Of a stretch of DNA of 38,676 nt, positions 1 through 7,800 are shown piece after piece. Source of the stretch: Actinomycetota bacterium (lineage in GTDB: Bacteria > Actinomycetota > Actinomycetes > Nanopelagicales > Nanopelagicaceae). Under the pieces are notes generated by a model. It did no database searches. It worked only from the letters and a program-made list of their open reading frames with translations, and was not told the DNA's origin. The stretch covers positions 1 to 38,676 of the forward strand of contig CANFXM010000008.1 in the NCBI GenBank assembly GCA_947451045.1, in the 5' to 3' direction. The translations under genes and the position numbers were made by a program. Positions within the stretch are counted from its first letter, which is position 1. Every line of letters begins with the position of its first letter.

Positions 1-1546
1 CCTTCAATCCACTTTGAATTTCGGTAAGAGAATCTCCTTGTAATCCGACTTGAACTGGAACTCGGGTACCAACTCCACCAACAACTTTTGGCTTCAGAGT
101 CACTGTAAATCGGCCACCGCGCTGCGTTACCGCACTCGATGGAACACTCAATACTCCCGTTGCTTGCGCAGTTGTGACCGAAACTTGAGCTGTCATACCT
201 GGTTTTACACCCGCTGGAATTGCATCGAGTGAGAAGAGAACCGTGTAAGACATCACTGTTCCCGAACCAGTTGACGCGTTATTGATCGGAGCGACAGAAA
301 TTACCGAACCAGTTGCTTGTGCAGATGCGAGTGCATCAAAGGAATATGTTGCAACTTGGCCTACTGCCAAATTAACAATATCTGCTTCGGCCACAGAGGC
401 ACTGATCTGAAGAGAAGAAAGATCAGTAATAATGATGTAACCAGCTACACCGCCTCCACCGGCAGTTGTTGATCCTGCATTTACTCCAACCGGGCTAGCA
501 ATTGCGGCAACCGTTCCAGCAGAAGGTGCAATTATTTTGGTACCGTCGAGATTTTGTTGAGCATTCAATAGCGCAGCTTTTGAAGTTGCCACAGCTGCAT
601 CTGTTTGAGCAACCTGAATCACGGCAATATCTTTATCCCGCTTTGCTTTAGCCAATGTCGCTTTTGCAGTTGCGATTGCAAGATCTGTTGGATTTTGATT
701 GGCATCTGCCTGCGTTTGCTTGAGTGTTTCTAATGACAATTGAGCACTTGCGAGGGCTCTCTTAGCAGAGACAACAGCATTAGCAGCGGCTTGTGTGGCT
801 GTTGCATCTTTGAGAATTCCAGCTTGCTTTGCCAATAAAGCATCGGTGAGTGCAAGTGCTGCTGGTCTTGTAGTTGTGTATTGCGTCCAATCCACACCAT
901 TCCAATGTGCATCATCGACAGTGCAACCGCATTTTGCATTAAGATCAAAGCGGGCTCGCTCAATAGTTCGATCATAGCCAGCAAGATTTGTAACAGTAGT
1001 TGTGTCCTGCAATGCTTGCGCTGAAATTGCATTGTCTAAGGCTTGTTGCGCAGCATCTATTGCAGAATTTTGTTGAACAATTGCAGTAGCTTGAGATTTC
1101 TTCACTGAATCTGTTGGCCCAGCTAGCAAAGTATCGAGTGAGTTTTGGGCGGTCAAAATCCCTTGATCCGCAGTTGCAATAGTTTGTTGAGATTGCAAAA
1201 TAGATACTTGGGATGTTTTATAGGTAGCTTCGGCTTGTAGCAAAGCTAGAGATGCAGCTGCATCATCTATAGTTGCAAGTACTTGCCCTTTACTGACTTT
1301 ATCTCCAACTTTTACATTGAGTGTGCGCACAATTCCTGAAGTTTTGAATATGAGACCAATATCTGTCGATGCTTGGACACTTCCTGAGGCACTCACTGTA
1401 GTGACAACATTTCCTACTGACGCTGTTGCAGTACGAATGGCAGCAACTACGGTCTTAGGAAATACAGCTTGGTATCCGAAGAAACCGATAACCAGTAAAG
1501 CGATAATTAATATTGAATTTAGAACGACATTGCGACGACGAAACAT
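1..1546 (-). CDS. HlyD/MacA-type membrane fusion (periplasmic adaptor) protein, C-terminus off the window
   Basis: An open minus-strand frame starts at ATG 1546 and is still open at the left edge, giving 515 visible residues. It begins MFRRRN, then one hydrophobic span (about 8-28). A lipoyl-like half motif follows (SASGSVQ, then VKVGDKVSKGQVLATID, about 50-95). Next is a long Ala/Gln-rich helical-hairpin region (about 95-325), a second lipoyl half (KIIAPSAGTVAAI) and beta-barrel-like sequence containing VKPGMTAQVSV. That layout is typical of the adaptor subunits that link an inner-membrane ABC or RND pump to the cell envelope. The hairpin carries an unusual insert with Cys206-Gly-Cys208 followed by a Trp-rich stretch. 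It lies 34 nt downstream of the secreted cysteine protein (1581-2300) and probably shares its mRNA. A MacB-like ATPase/permease would be expected beyond the left edge, but is not seen. The family call is firm; the exported substrate is unknown. Confidence 0.85.
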   Translation of the reverse strand, partial: MFRRRNVVLNSILIIALLVIGFFGYQAVFPKTVVAAIRTATASVGNVVTTVSASGSVQASTDIGLIFKTSGIVRTLNVKVGDKVSKGQVLATIDDAAASLALLQAEATYKTSQVSILQSQQTIATADQGILTAQNSLDTLLAGPTDSVKKSQATAIVQQNSAIDAAQQALDNAISAQALQDTTTVTNLAGYDRTIERARFDLNAKCGCTVDDAHWNGVDWTQYTTTRPAALALTDALLAKQAGILKDATATQAAANAVVSAKRALASAQLSLETLKQTQADANQNPTDLAIATAKATLAKAKRDKDIAVIQVAQTDAAVATSKAALLNAQQNLDGTKIIAPSAGTVAAIASPVGVNAGSTTAGGGGVAGYIIITDLSSLQISASVAEADIVNLAVGQVATYSFDALASAQATGSVISVAPINNASTGSGTVMSYTVLFSLDAIPAGVKPGMTAQVSVTTAQATGVLSVPSSAVTQRGGRFTVTLKPKVVGGVGTRVPVQVGLQGDSLTEIQSGLK

Positions 1547-1580
1547 TAATAATTACCGCTTTCTTACTAGTAGGAGCTGC

Positions 1581-2300
1581 TTAGCCTTTTTTCGGAATAA
1601 CAAAGCCAGTTGATTTTTTGCACTTCACGAGTGCCAGCGCAGTATCTGGATCTGATTGATCGTATGCAAGTGCTGCGCCTGAATTCTTGATTCCAGCCAT
1701 CGTCATGCATTTCACAAAAGCGGCCTGCTTAGGACTTACTGCTACAGCTTTCGGTGGTGCAACTTTTGACGTTGTTGCACCAGGTAGTGCTGGCGCACCG
1801 TTTGCACCAGGTGCACCGCCATTGCGGCCACCAAAACTTGGTACTGCAATTCCACATTTTGAAAATGCGGCTTGCATAACTGCGGGATCGAAATTGCGAC
1901 CAAATCCGCGGCCTTGTCCGCCACCTTGACCACCTTGACCACCTTGACCATTTGCATCAGGAGCATCCGTTGGGCGAGCAGTTGGAAAATCAGTTGGACG
2001 CGCAGTTGGTGCGCCACTAGGTCGAACTGGAATCACAAATCCATTAGTTGCAAGACAACTCTTTTGAACATCAGTGAGGTTTGCAAAAAGTCCACGGCCA
2101 CCAAATCCACGACCTTCGGCGCCTCCATTGGGCATTGCATTTCCTGTTGGTTTCGTAATCGCTTTAGGCGCCGCTTTTGTAGAAGCTTTTGGCAACGGCT
2201 TTGGAGTTGCAGCCTGCGAACTTTGACTTAGGAGTGCAAGTGATACGAATGCAACTAGGCCAATGAGGCCCACGGAAGTAATGCGCTTTGTAAAATTCAT
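1581..2300 (-). CDS. Secreted Gly/Pro-rich protein with four cysteines, partner of the adjacent fusion protein
   Basis: 239 residues. The N-terminus is a clear signal peptide (MNFTKR, hydrophobic core, cleavage probably after SSQA at 30). The mature part is Ala/Pro/Lys-rich, then Gly-rich (RGFGGRG, a run of GGQ repeats), with a PTARPTD repeat near 100-112. The four cysteines are 82, 149, 198 and 227. Three lie in variants of one motif, Cys then Gly-[Phe/Ile]-x-[Ile/Val]-Pro: CLATNGFVIP, CGIAVP and CKKSTGFVIP at the end. The Cys198 segment (FVKCMTMAGI) followed by a D-P-D-T-A-L-x-x-V-K-C element resembles a small domain seen in many actinobacterial secreted proteins encoded beside HlyD-type adaptors; this is recalled, not searched. 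No enzyme signature is visible. A periplasmic binding or sensing role for the neighbouring exporter is an inference. There is no good Shine-Dalgarno; a palindrome abuts the start codon. Confidence 0.75.
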   Translation of the reverse strand: MNFTKRITSVGLIGLVAFVSLALLSQSSQAATPKPLPKASTKAAPKAITKPTGNAMPNGGAEGRGFGGRGLFANLTDVQKSCLATNGFVIPVRPSGAPTARPTDFPTARPTDAPDANGQGGQGGQGGGQGRGFGRNFDPAVMQAAFSKCGIAVPSFGGRNGGAPGANGAPALPGATTSKVAPPKAVAVSPKQAAFVKCMTMAGIKNSGAALAYDQSDPDTALALVKCKKSTGFVIPKKG

Positions 2301-2316
2301 GAGTGAAGATTCACTC
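2301..2316. promoter_or_regulatory. Perfect 7-bp inverted repeat directly upstream of a start codon
   Basis: The sequence GAGTGAA-GA-TTCACTC ends exactly at the ATG of the secreted four-cysteine protein (ATG 2300-2298). As RNA it would form a 7-bp stem directly before the start codon; as DNA it could be an operator covering the 10 region, because the minus strand reads GAATCT six bases before the ATG. Its role is not established. Confidence 0.4.
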
Positions 2317-2320
2317 AGAA

Positions 2321-2338
2321 CACTGGGAAAGCCCTGTG
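2321..2338. repeat. Second small inverted repeat in the LysM / secreted-protein spacer
   Basis: CAC-T-GGG, loop AAAG, CCC-T-GTG: six pairs around one T-T mismatch. It lies four bases from the previous palindrome, downstream of the LysM gene on the minus strand. There is no T-run after it, so it is a poor intrinsic terminator, but with the first repeat it could weaken read-through from the SOS-controlled LysM gene. Confidence 0.25.
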
Positions 2339-2358
2339 ATTAGCTTCGAAAAATCCGG

Positions 2359-2712
2359 TTATTTCACTGGAATTCGAAGTCTGACCCCTGCTTGCACATC
2401 AACGCTATTCAAAGAATTTACGCTCACAATCTCATTGACCAAAGCGCGAACATCGCCGCCATCGGCGAGCGCGCTTGCAAGTGACCAGAGAGTTTCACCC
2501 GGAGCAACAACCACCGTTACGTAATGTGAAGGCCCCGCGGGATTACTTGTTGTTCCTGCTCCTGCCTTCATTGCAAAGCCAGCGACCATGACAACAGACA
2601 GGGATAAAACCACGAGGGTGCGAGCCAAACGAGCACGACGACTCAGATGAGCCGACGACGGATTGATCGAAACGGCTGAAAAACCTTGATTTGTAAGGGT
2701 TATTGCACTCAT
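2359..2712 (-). CDS. LysM-domain membrane protein divergent from lexA, likely SOS-induced division inhibitor
   Basis: 117 residues. A basic N-terminus (SRRARLAR) precedes one hydrophobic segment (about 32-50) and then a single LysM domain (about 64-115: HYVTVVVAPGETLWSLAS ... GVRLRIPVK) that would bind peptidoglycan outside the membrane. Start ATG 2712 has a good AGGAG at 2722-2726. The size, topology and position divergent from lexA match YneA of Bacillus, DivS of Corynebacterium and ChiZ of Mycobacterium, which are SOS-induced proteins that delay division after DNA damage. An SOS box lies about 40 bases upstream of its start codon, so LexA control is likely. No hydrolase motif is visible in the N-terminal part. 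The function is assigned by analogy in position and architecture, not by strong sequence identity. Confidence 0.75.
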   Translation of the reverse strand: MSAITLTNQGFSAVSINPSSAHLSRRARLARTLVVLSLSVVMVAGFAMKAGAGTTSNPAGPSHYVTVVVAPGETLWSLASALADGGDVRALVNEIVSVNSLNSVDVQAGVRLRIPVK

Positions 2713-2752
2713 GGTCTTTATCTCCTGCTGGTACTACCTTGGGGAAGGTATT

Positions 2753-2766
2753 CGAACACTTGTTCG
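2753..2766. promoter_or_regulatory. SOS (LexA) box 1, perfect palindrome
   Basis: CGAACACTTGTTCG fits the Gram-positive LexA consensus CGAAC-N4-GTTCG exactly. It sits 40 bases upstream of the LysM start, just upstream of a TACCTT hexamer (minus strand, 2750-2745) that could be its 10 element, so binding would block LysM transcription. Confidence 0.9.
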
Positions 2767-2813
2767 ATATGGATAAGTAAACACCACCCCACTGACAAAA
2801 AGCAAGCCAAATT

Positions 2814-2827
2814 CGAACATATGTTTG
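2814..2827. promoter_or_regulatory. SOS (LexA) box 2 overlapping the lexA promoter
   Basis: CGAACATATGTTTG matches the LexA consensus with one changed base in the right arm (GTTTG for GTTCG). Its last three bases are the first three of the predicted lexA 35 element (TTGAAT, 2825-2830), a geometry expected for autorepression. The weaker half-site would let lexA itself respond earlier or less tightly than the LysM gene. Confidence 0.88.
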
Positions 2828-2853
2828 AATTTTTTCCAACTTTCCCCTACCCT
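2825..2853 (+). promoter_or_regulatory. lexA promoter, probably giving a leaderless mRNA
   Basis: TTGAAT (2825-2830), a 17-base spacer and TACCCT (2848-2853), followed by six bases and the ATG at 2860. Transcription would start at or next to the A of the start codon, and no Shine-Dalgarno is present, so lexA is probably translated from a leaderless message, which is common in actinobacteria. Confidence 0.55.
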
Positions 2854-2859
2854 TGAGCC

Positions 2860-3552
2860 ATGGCTAAAAAAGACTCCGCCGCAATAGGCGCCCAGATCAC
2901 CCAACTCCCCGACGGTCCCGAAGGTGCCCATGGCCTGACCCCGCGTCAGCTCGCCATCCTCACCGCCATCAAAGAGGCAGTCGATACCCATGGCTATCCG
3001 CCTAGCATGCGCGAAATCGGTGCATCGGCAGGACTTACTAGCCCCGCATCTGTGAAATACCAATTAGAAATTTTGGAGAAGAAAGGTTTCATTCGTCGCG
3101 ATCCAACTCGTGGTCGAGCCCTTGAAGTTTTATTGCCAGGAGATAAGACTGCAGAGAATTCAACTCCGGTAGATGCAACTAAATACATTCCACTCGTTGG
3201 TCGCATTGCAGCAGGTGGGCCAATAACTGCAGAGCAAGAAATTGAAGAGACATATCCTTTGCCAGAATCCCTTGTTGGTAGTGGTGAATTATTTATGCTC
3301 AAAGTTGTTGGCGATTCAATGATCAACGCTGCTATTTGCGATGGTGACTTTGTTGTTATCCGCGCACAGAAAGATTGCAACAAGGGCGAAATCGTTGCTG
3401 CAATGATTGATGGCGAAGCAACTGTAAAAACATTCTCACGCAAAGATGGTCACATCTGGTTGTTGCCAGCAAACGATGACTTCGCGCCAATCAATGGCGA
3501 TAACTGCGAGATCCTTGGAAAAGTTACAGCGGTACTTCGTAGCGTTCGGTAG
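2860..3552 (+). CDS. lexA: LexA repressor
   Basis: 230 residues, about the usual actinobacterial size. The N-terminal winged helix (about 26-90) contains [22 protein letters not shown] and [10 protein letters not shown], which bind SOS boxes. The C-terminal S24 peptidase domain has the self-cleavage site Ala118-Gly119 (GRIAAGG), nucleophile Ser153 (GDSMINAA) and general base Lys190 (GEATVKTF). On DNA damage RecA filaments trigger cleavage and SOS genes are released. It is divergent from the LysM gene around two SOS boxes. Its stop codon (3550-3552) directly abuts the stop of the convergent FN3 gene (3555-3553), with no terminator between them. The start at 2860 is supported by the promoter position and by the start of the conserved domain; a 25-residue N-terminal extension precedes the helix-turn-helix. 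Confidence 0.97.
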   Translation: MAKKDSAAIGAQITQLPDGPEGAHGLTPRQLAILTAIKEAVDTHGYPPSMREIGASAGLTSPASVKYQLEILEKKGFIRRDPTRGRALEVLLPGDKTAENSTPVDATKYIPLVGRIAAGGPITAEQEIEETYPLPESLVGSGELFMLKVVGDSMINAAICDGDFVVIRAQKDCNKGEIVAAMIDGEATVKTFSRKDGHIWLLPANDDFAPINGDNCEILGKVTAVLRSVR

Positions 3553-4887
3553 TTATTTCTTTGTGTAGCCCTTAGGGCAACTTGGCTTTACCGCAGTAAC
3601 GTTCAGGGTTGTTTTACCTTTGACGCACGTAATAGTTACTCTCTTAGCAACCGAATTAGTTGATGCTTTTGTTGTAGCTTTCTTACTTGGCGCAGTGCTT
3701 GGTTTCTTACTTGGCGCAGTGCTTGGTTTCTTACTTGGCGCAGTGCTTGGTTTCTTACTTGGCGCAATTGTTGAACACGTGACCACTGATTTCGCACCCT
3801 TTTTTGCTGATGGCTCAGTTACACATTTGACACTTGGTTTAGTCCCAGTGGATCCCTTTGGATACGTTGTAATACATGTGACTACGCCTTTTCTACCTTT
3901 TGTTACTGGTTTAGCTGTCGTACAAACAACGCTTGGCTTAACAGATGGTGAGGCACTATCACTTGCAATCACAGCACTAGGTGAAGGTGATGGAGATTTG
4001 CTGGCAGTAGGCGATGGTGCAGGTGACCCACTTTTACTTGGACTAGCCGAAGGAGATGCCGATGCTGTTGCAGTATCTTCGGCGCCACCAAATCCGCCTC
4101 CCCCTCCTCCAAATCCCCCGCCACCACTTCCAGATGTTGAGGAAGAAGATGGTGACGCCGTTGGAGTTGCAGTTGGTGACGCCGTTGGAGTTGCAGTTGG
4201 TGAAGCGCCACCGTCGTCAGCACTTGTAATAGTTACTTCATCAGATGCTGTTGAAACGCTACCTGTCGTACTTATTGCAGTGAGGGCCGTGACAGTAAAG
4301 ATAGCGCCTACCCCTTGATCTAAACCAGTGAATTCAATTGTCGATGCACTACTTGTTGCAGAGATGCTCTTTCCACTATTAGTTTCCGTGATGACATAGG
4401 AAGTAATTGAGGAGCCACCATTTTCATTTCCTACTAACGCTGTCCAATTTACTGTTGCAGATCCAACACTTGGAATCGCAGTTGGCTTATCCACTTGTTT
4501 CGGAAGTGTTGTTGGCGTTGCAGTTAGGGATGCTGAAGACCAATCACTAAAATTTACATTTTCAATCGTGCGCACTTGAACAACATAAGTAACCCCACCA
4601 AGGAGACCAGAAATGACTGCTTGGGTATTTTTCTTTCCACTCACGGCTGCTGTTGAGATTGTTGAAGTACCGGCGCGAGTTGCGATTACGGCATACGCAG
4701 TTGCGCTCTCTACTTCATCCCATGTAATGGTCAGGCTGGCATTGAGGTAAGGGGCATTGGTACTAGTTCTAACGACAACATTTGTGGGCACACCAAGGGC
4801 TGCCGAGTAACTCAATTGCGGTATCGCTAATTGCAATCCAAAAAGGGCAAGTGATAGCGCTAATAAAAGCTGAAGAAATTTTTTCAT
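3553..4887 (-). CDS. Secreted FN3-domain protein with low-complexity linker and three C-x15-C modules
   Basis: 444 residues with a signal peptide (1-29, LSYSA end). Two fibronectin-III-like domains follow (about 32-126 and 131-222). A Thr/Ser/Pro/Gly-rich linker (about 223-318) includes TPTASPTA repeats and a poly-Gly patch. The basic C-terminus has six cysteines (322, 338, 355, 371, 421, 437) arranged as three pairs, each with exactly 15 residues between. Four KKPSTAPS-like repeats lie between pairs 2 and 3. The last pair is in a tail of the form ITCVKGK ... KPSCPKGYTKK. I recall similar Cys/Lys tails on other secreted proteins of freshwater actinobacteria, so it may be a surface-retention element; that is inference. 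Start ATG 4887 overlaps the stop of the giant upstream gene (ATGA), implying coupled translation and joint function at the cell surface. No sortase or lipobox motif is visible. Confidence 0.8.
   Translation of the reverse strand: MKKFLQLLLALSLALFGLQLAIPQLSYSAALGVPTNVVVRTSTNAPYLNASLTITWDEVESATAYAVIATRAGTSTISTAAVSGKKNTQAVISGLLGGVTYVVQVRTIENVNFSDWSSASLTATPTTLPKQVDKPTAIPSVGSATVNWTALVGNENGGSSITSYVITETNSGKSISATSSASTIEFTGLDQGVGAIFTVTALTAISTTGSVSTASDEVTITSADDGGASPTATPTASPTATPTASPSSSSTSGSGGGGFGGGGGGFGGAEDTATASASPSASPSKSGSPAPSPTASKSPSPSPSAVIASDSASPSVKPSVVCTTAKPVTKGRKGVVTCITTYPKGSTGTKPSVKCVTEPSAKKGAKSVVTCSTIAPSKKPSTAPSKKPSTAPSKKPSTAPSKKATTKASTNSVAKRVTITCVKGKTTLNVTAVKPSCPKGYTKK
3679..3766. repeat. 24-bp tandem repeat, about 3.6 copies
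   Basis: Near-perfect units begin at 3681, 3705, 3729 and 3753, all starting TCTTACTTGGCGCA on the plus strand; the last is partial. The unit is in frame, so each copy adds eight residues (KKPSTAPS) to the FN3 protein. Copy number can change by slippage without breaking the frame. Confidence 0.9.
4151..4198. repeat. 24-bp tandem repeat, two identical copies
   Basis: Two identical 24-base units (each GGTGACGCC ... GCAGTT on the plus strand) encode TPTASPTA in the Ser/Thr/Pro linker of the FN3 protein. It is a second, unrelated in-frame repeat of the same unit length in the same gene, and would change linker length by eight residues per copy. Confidence 0.85.
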
Positions 4888-7800
4888 TTTCCTACGGGGG
4901 CGGTAAGTGTAATTGTCTTACCTGTATAGGATCCAGAGGCAGCAACTATTGTTGTGGATCCTGTCGTCGGGGTGGCAATAAATGGGTTAACTGCATTGAG
5001 CGTCCAAGAAACGGAAGTATCTAAATATAATTCATACGTGCCGTCAGTTCCAGATACGGTACTGACTTTTGTTTTTCCATCCGATGAAGTAGCTGTTATT
5101 GGAATATTTGCTAATAACTCACTGGTTGAGGAGATCACTGTTCCTGTGACATTCCCGGCACCCATGGTTATTCGGCCAACATCAGAAGTAAATGTTGCAC
5201 CTGTAGATACGGTTACGTGTCCACCGGAGACAGTGAAATAGATAGTCTTTTCAACGCCCTTTGATTTTCCTGGATACAGAATCATCTTGTAAGTGTTATC
5301 GCTTAGGTAAACCGCCCCACGGCCTTGATCATTGAGGTAACCATCGGCGGCATATGTGTATGAATCACCTGAGCCTTGCTGAATTTCAAACCAGCCCCAC
5401 GCATTGCCAGTTCCCTCACGGTCATAAACAACAAAAGTCACATTCGGTGATTGGAAAGTAATCGTTATTTCCGCATCGGTTGTTGCATTGAATGATGCAA
5501 TTTCGTAAGCCTTCGGTGAATATCGACCGTAATACTGACCAGATGGATATGCCGTGATTCGATACTTATGACCTGTTTCAAGTCCCAACCCTGCTTGGCC
5601 GAGTTCGTTAGTGCCATATCCGCTTTCACTAATCACATTTCCGCTGCCATCGAGTTCTTGAACAGAGAGCCATGACCATTTATCTGGCAATCCAACGCCA
5701 CCATTTGTTGGAATTCGCACTGTTACTTTTGAATTTACAACGCCTAATGCTACAGAGCCGATATCCCCAACCACCGTGAAAGAGTCTGAGACCGGCGTAA
5801 ACGCGGAACCGTAACCAGGGTAAAGGTTCAAGCGACAAGTTGTTCCACATGTCACCACGGTTGAAGTATCAATATAAGCGCTTAGATAACCGTTGCTATC
5901 CGTACTTCCACCAAAATATTGATCTCCATAATTTCCATTTACCCAGACATCAGATAGCCCGGTACTTGAATTCAAGGGCGAAACAACACGAACTCTAAAA
6001 TTTGGTTCTTTCATTCGAATTGTTAGAGTTCCCGCTGCTACTCCACCTATGACTGTGACTCTATATTTTCCTGAACTTGTGGAGCCTCCACCCGTTTTAC
6101 CCCATGAGCGAGCGACAATGTCATACGTTCCATCAGGAATAGACATTGCAAACTGTCCAAGCTGGTTTGAGTTCGTAGAATATTCCCAAAGTTCTTCACC
6201 AGCCCTATCGCCACCGACGGCAATTGGTATTACTTGGGCCCATTGAACTGCGGTTGCACTTGTTCCCGACTGCAAAACCGAACCGGAAATAGCTGGACTT
6301 GTGAAAGCAAATGAATACTGGCCTGCTACTGCCGTAACTGTCTCATTTCTGTTCAAATTTCGCACCGAAGTAATGACGCCCGATGACACCGTTATGGAGA
6401 ATCGAGTCTGGGTGTAACTTGCTTGTGAAAGTCCACCTGGATAAACGACTAGTTCAAAATTTCCATCTTCAAGATATGTTGAAAAAGAGCCGTCATAACT
6501 ATTGAGACCTTGGCCCCATTTGTAATTTTTGCCAGAAATTGCATCATCAGATACTTGATACACACTTGCATAACTATCGGTAACTGGCAGACCTGTTGGA
6601 GTGGTTATGCGGCCAACTAAATTACCTTTTCGTAGACTTACATCGCAGACAACTGATGTTGCAGTCTCAGATAGTGTGCAGTCATATCGTTTAGTTTGAA
6701 CAAAGCCACCACTTGAATAACCCTTATTTGTATACGGATAGACATCCACCGTATACGTACCTGGCGCTACATTGAAAGCAAATTTTCCACCATTGATCCA
6801 ACGATTCGCAATCCAGTTGTATCCATAACCATTTTCTTGAAGAATACTTACACTTGCTCCATAATCAATACGAACGCCATCTTCAAAAATCGTACCCGAG
6901 AGATTTGAAACAGGTAACTGGACAACGTAATAACCATCCCCATCAACCGTTAGTGCTTGACCCTTTGAATTGGTCATAGAAGTTACCGTGCCAGTCTCGT
7001 CAACTATAATTCTGACTTGCGTACTGGCCTCATTGCCTGATCCCCATATTTGAACATCGGCATTCCACGTTCCTGTGCCGAGAGAAGCTTTCGCTTGACC
7101 AATTGAATTTACATTTGACCAGTCCCAAGTCTTTGTTGGAACTGTGTTGGTAAATTTATCCCATTGATAATTGAAATTGATATTGGCAAATGTATAAGCA
7201 GTTCCACCCTCGCCAAGTAACTTAATCTTGGTGTTATAAGAGGCTAAAGTAATATTACAAACAATGACAGTTGCGGTATCAGTGACTACGCAAGGTCCGC
7301 CTGCAGGGGTCAATCCACCAACTGTTCTTCCGCCGCCAGCATTAGCTTCATCTGCTTCTGCTTGGAACTTATAAGTCCCTGGGTCCAAGTAAAAGGCAAA
7401 CTTTCCTTCACTATTTGTTGTACGAGGCGAAGCTAATTGATCCGAACCACCGTATTTTCCATATCCGTAATCTTGGAGCACTTGGACAAAATTACCTGGG
7501 GATACTCCGGAAGGTCCGCTAACGATCCCGATAACCGTTGGTGTGCGAAGTTTCAAAATAAGACCCGATGCGCCAGTTCCGTTTGTAACAGTTACAGAAG
7601 TTTTAGTCGAATCTGCCTTCGTCATATCGTTTTGTGGTGCTTGTGCCCAAACATCATAAGTACCGTCGTGATTCAAAATTCCTGCAAATGCCCCTGAATC
7701 ATCAGTGTTGTAATAGTTCCATTCTGGGCCAGAAGTTCTCACTCCTGTGTTTGGAATTGGAGTTGTTCCATCTTGTGCAACAACGGTTCCTGCAACGTTG

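Noticed and set aside
1687-1929. Plus-strand open frames opposite the cysteine protein
   Set aside because: They mirror the Gly/Pro-rich repeats of the real minus-strand gene.
3679-3766. Regular repeats that might be taken for a CRISPR array
   Set aside because: Units are directly adjacent with no spacers, are in frame with a protein, and there are no cas genes.
3620-4318. Long plus-strand open frame of 232 codons opposite the FN3 gene
   Set aside because: It is the antisense shadow of the low-complexity repeats; it has no family pattern, and the minus frame has a signal peptide, FN3 domains and a coupled start.
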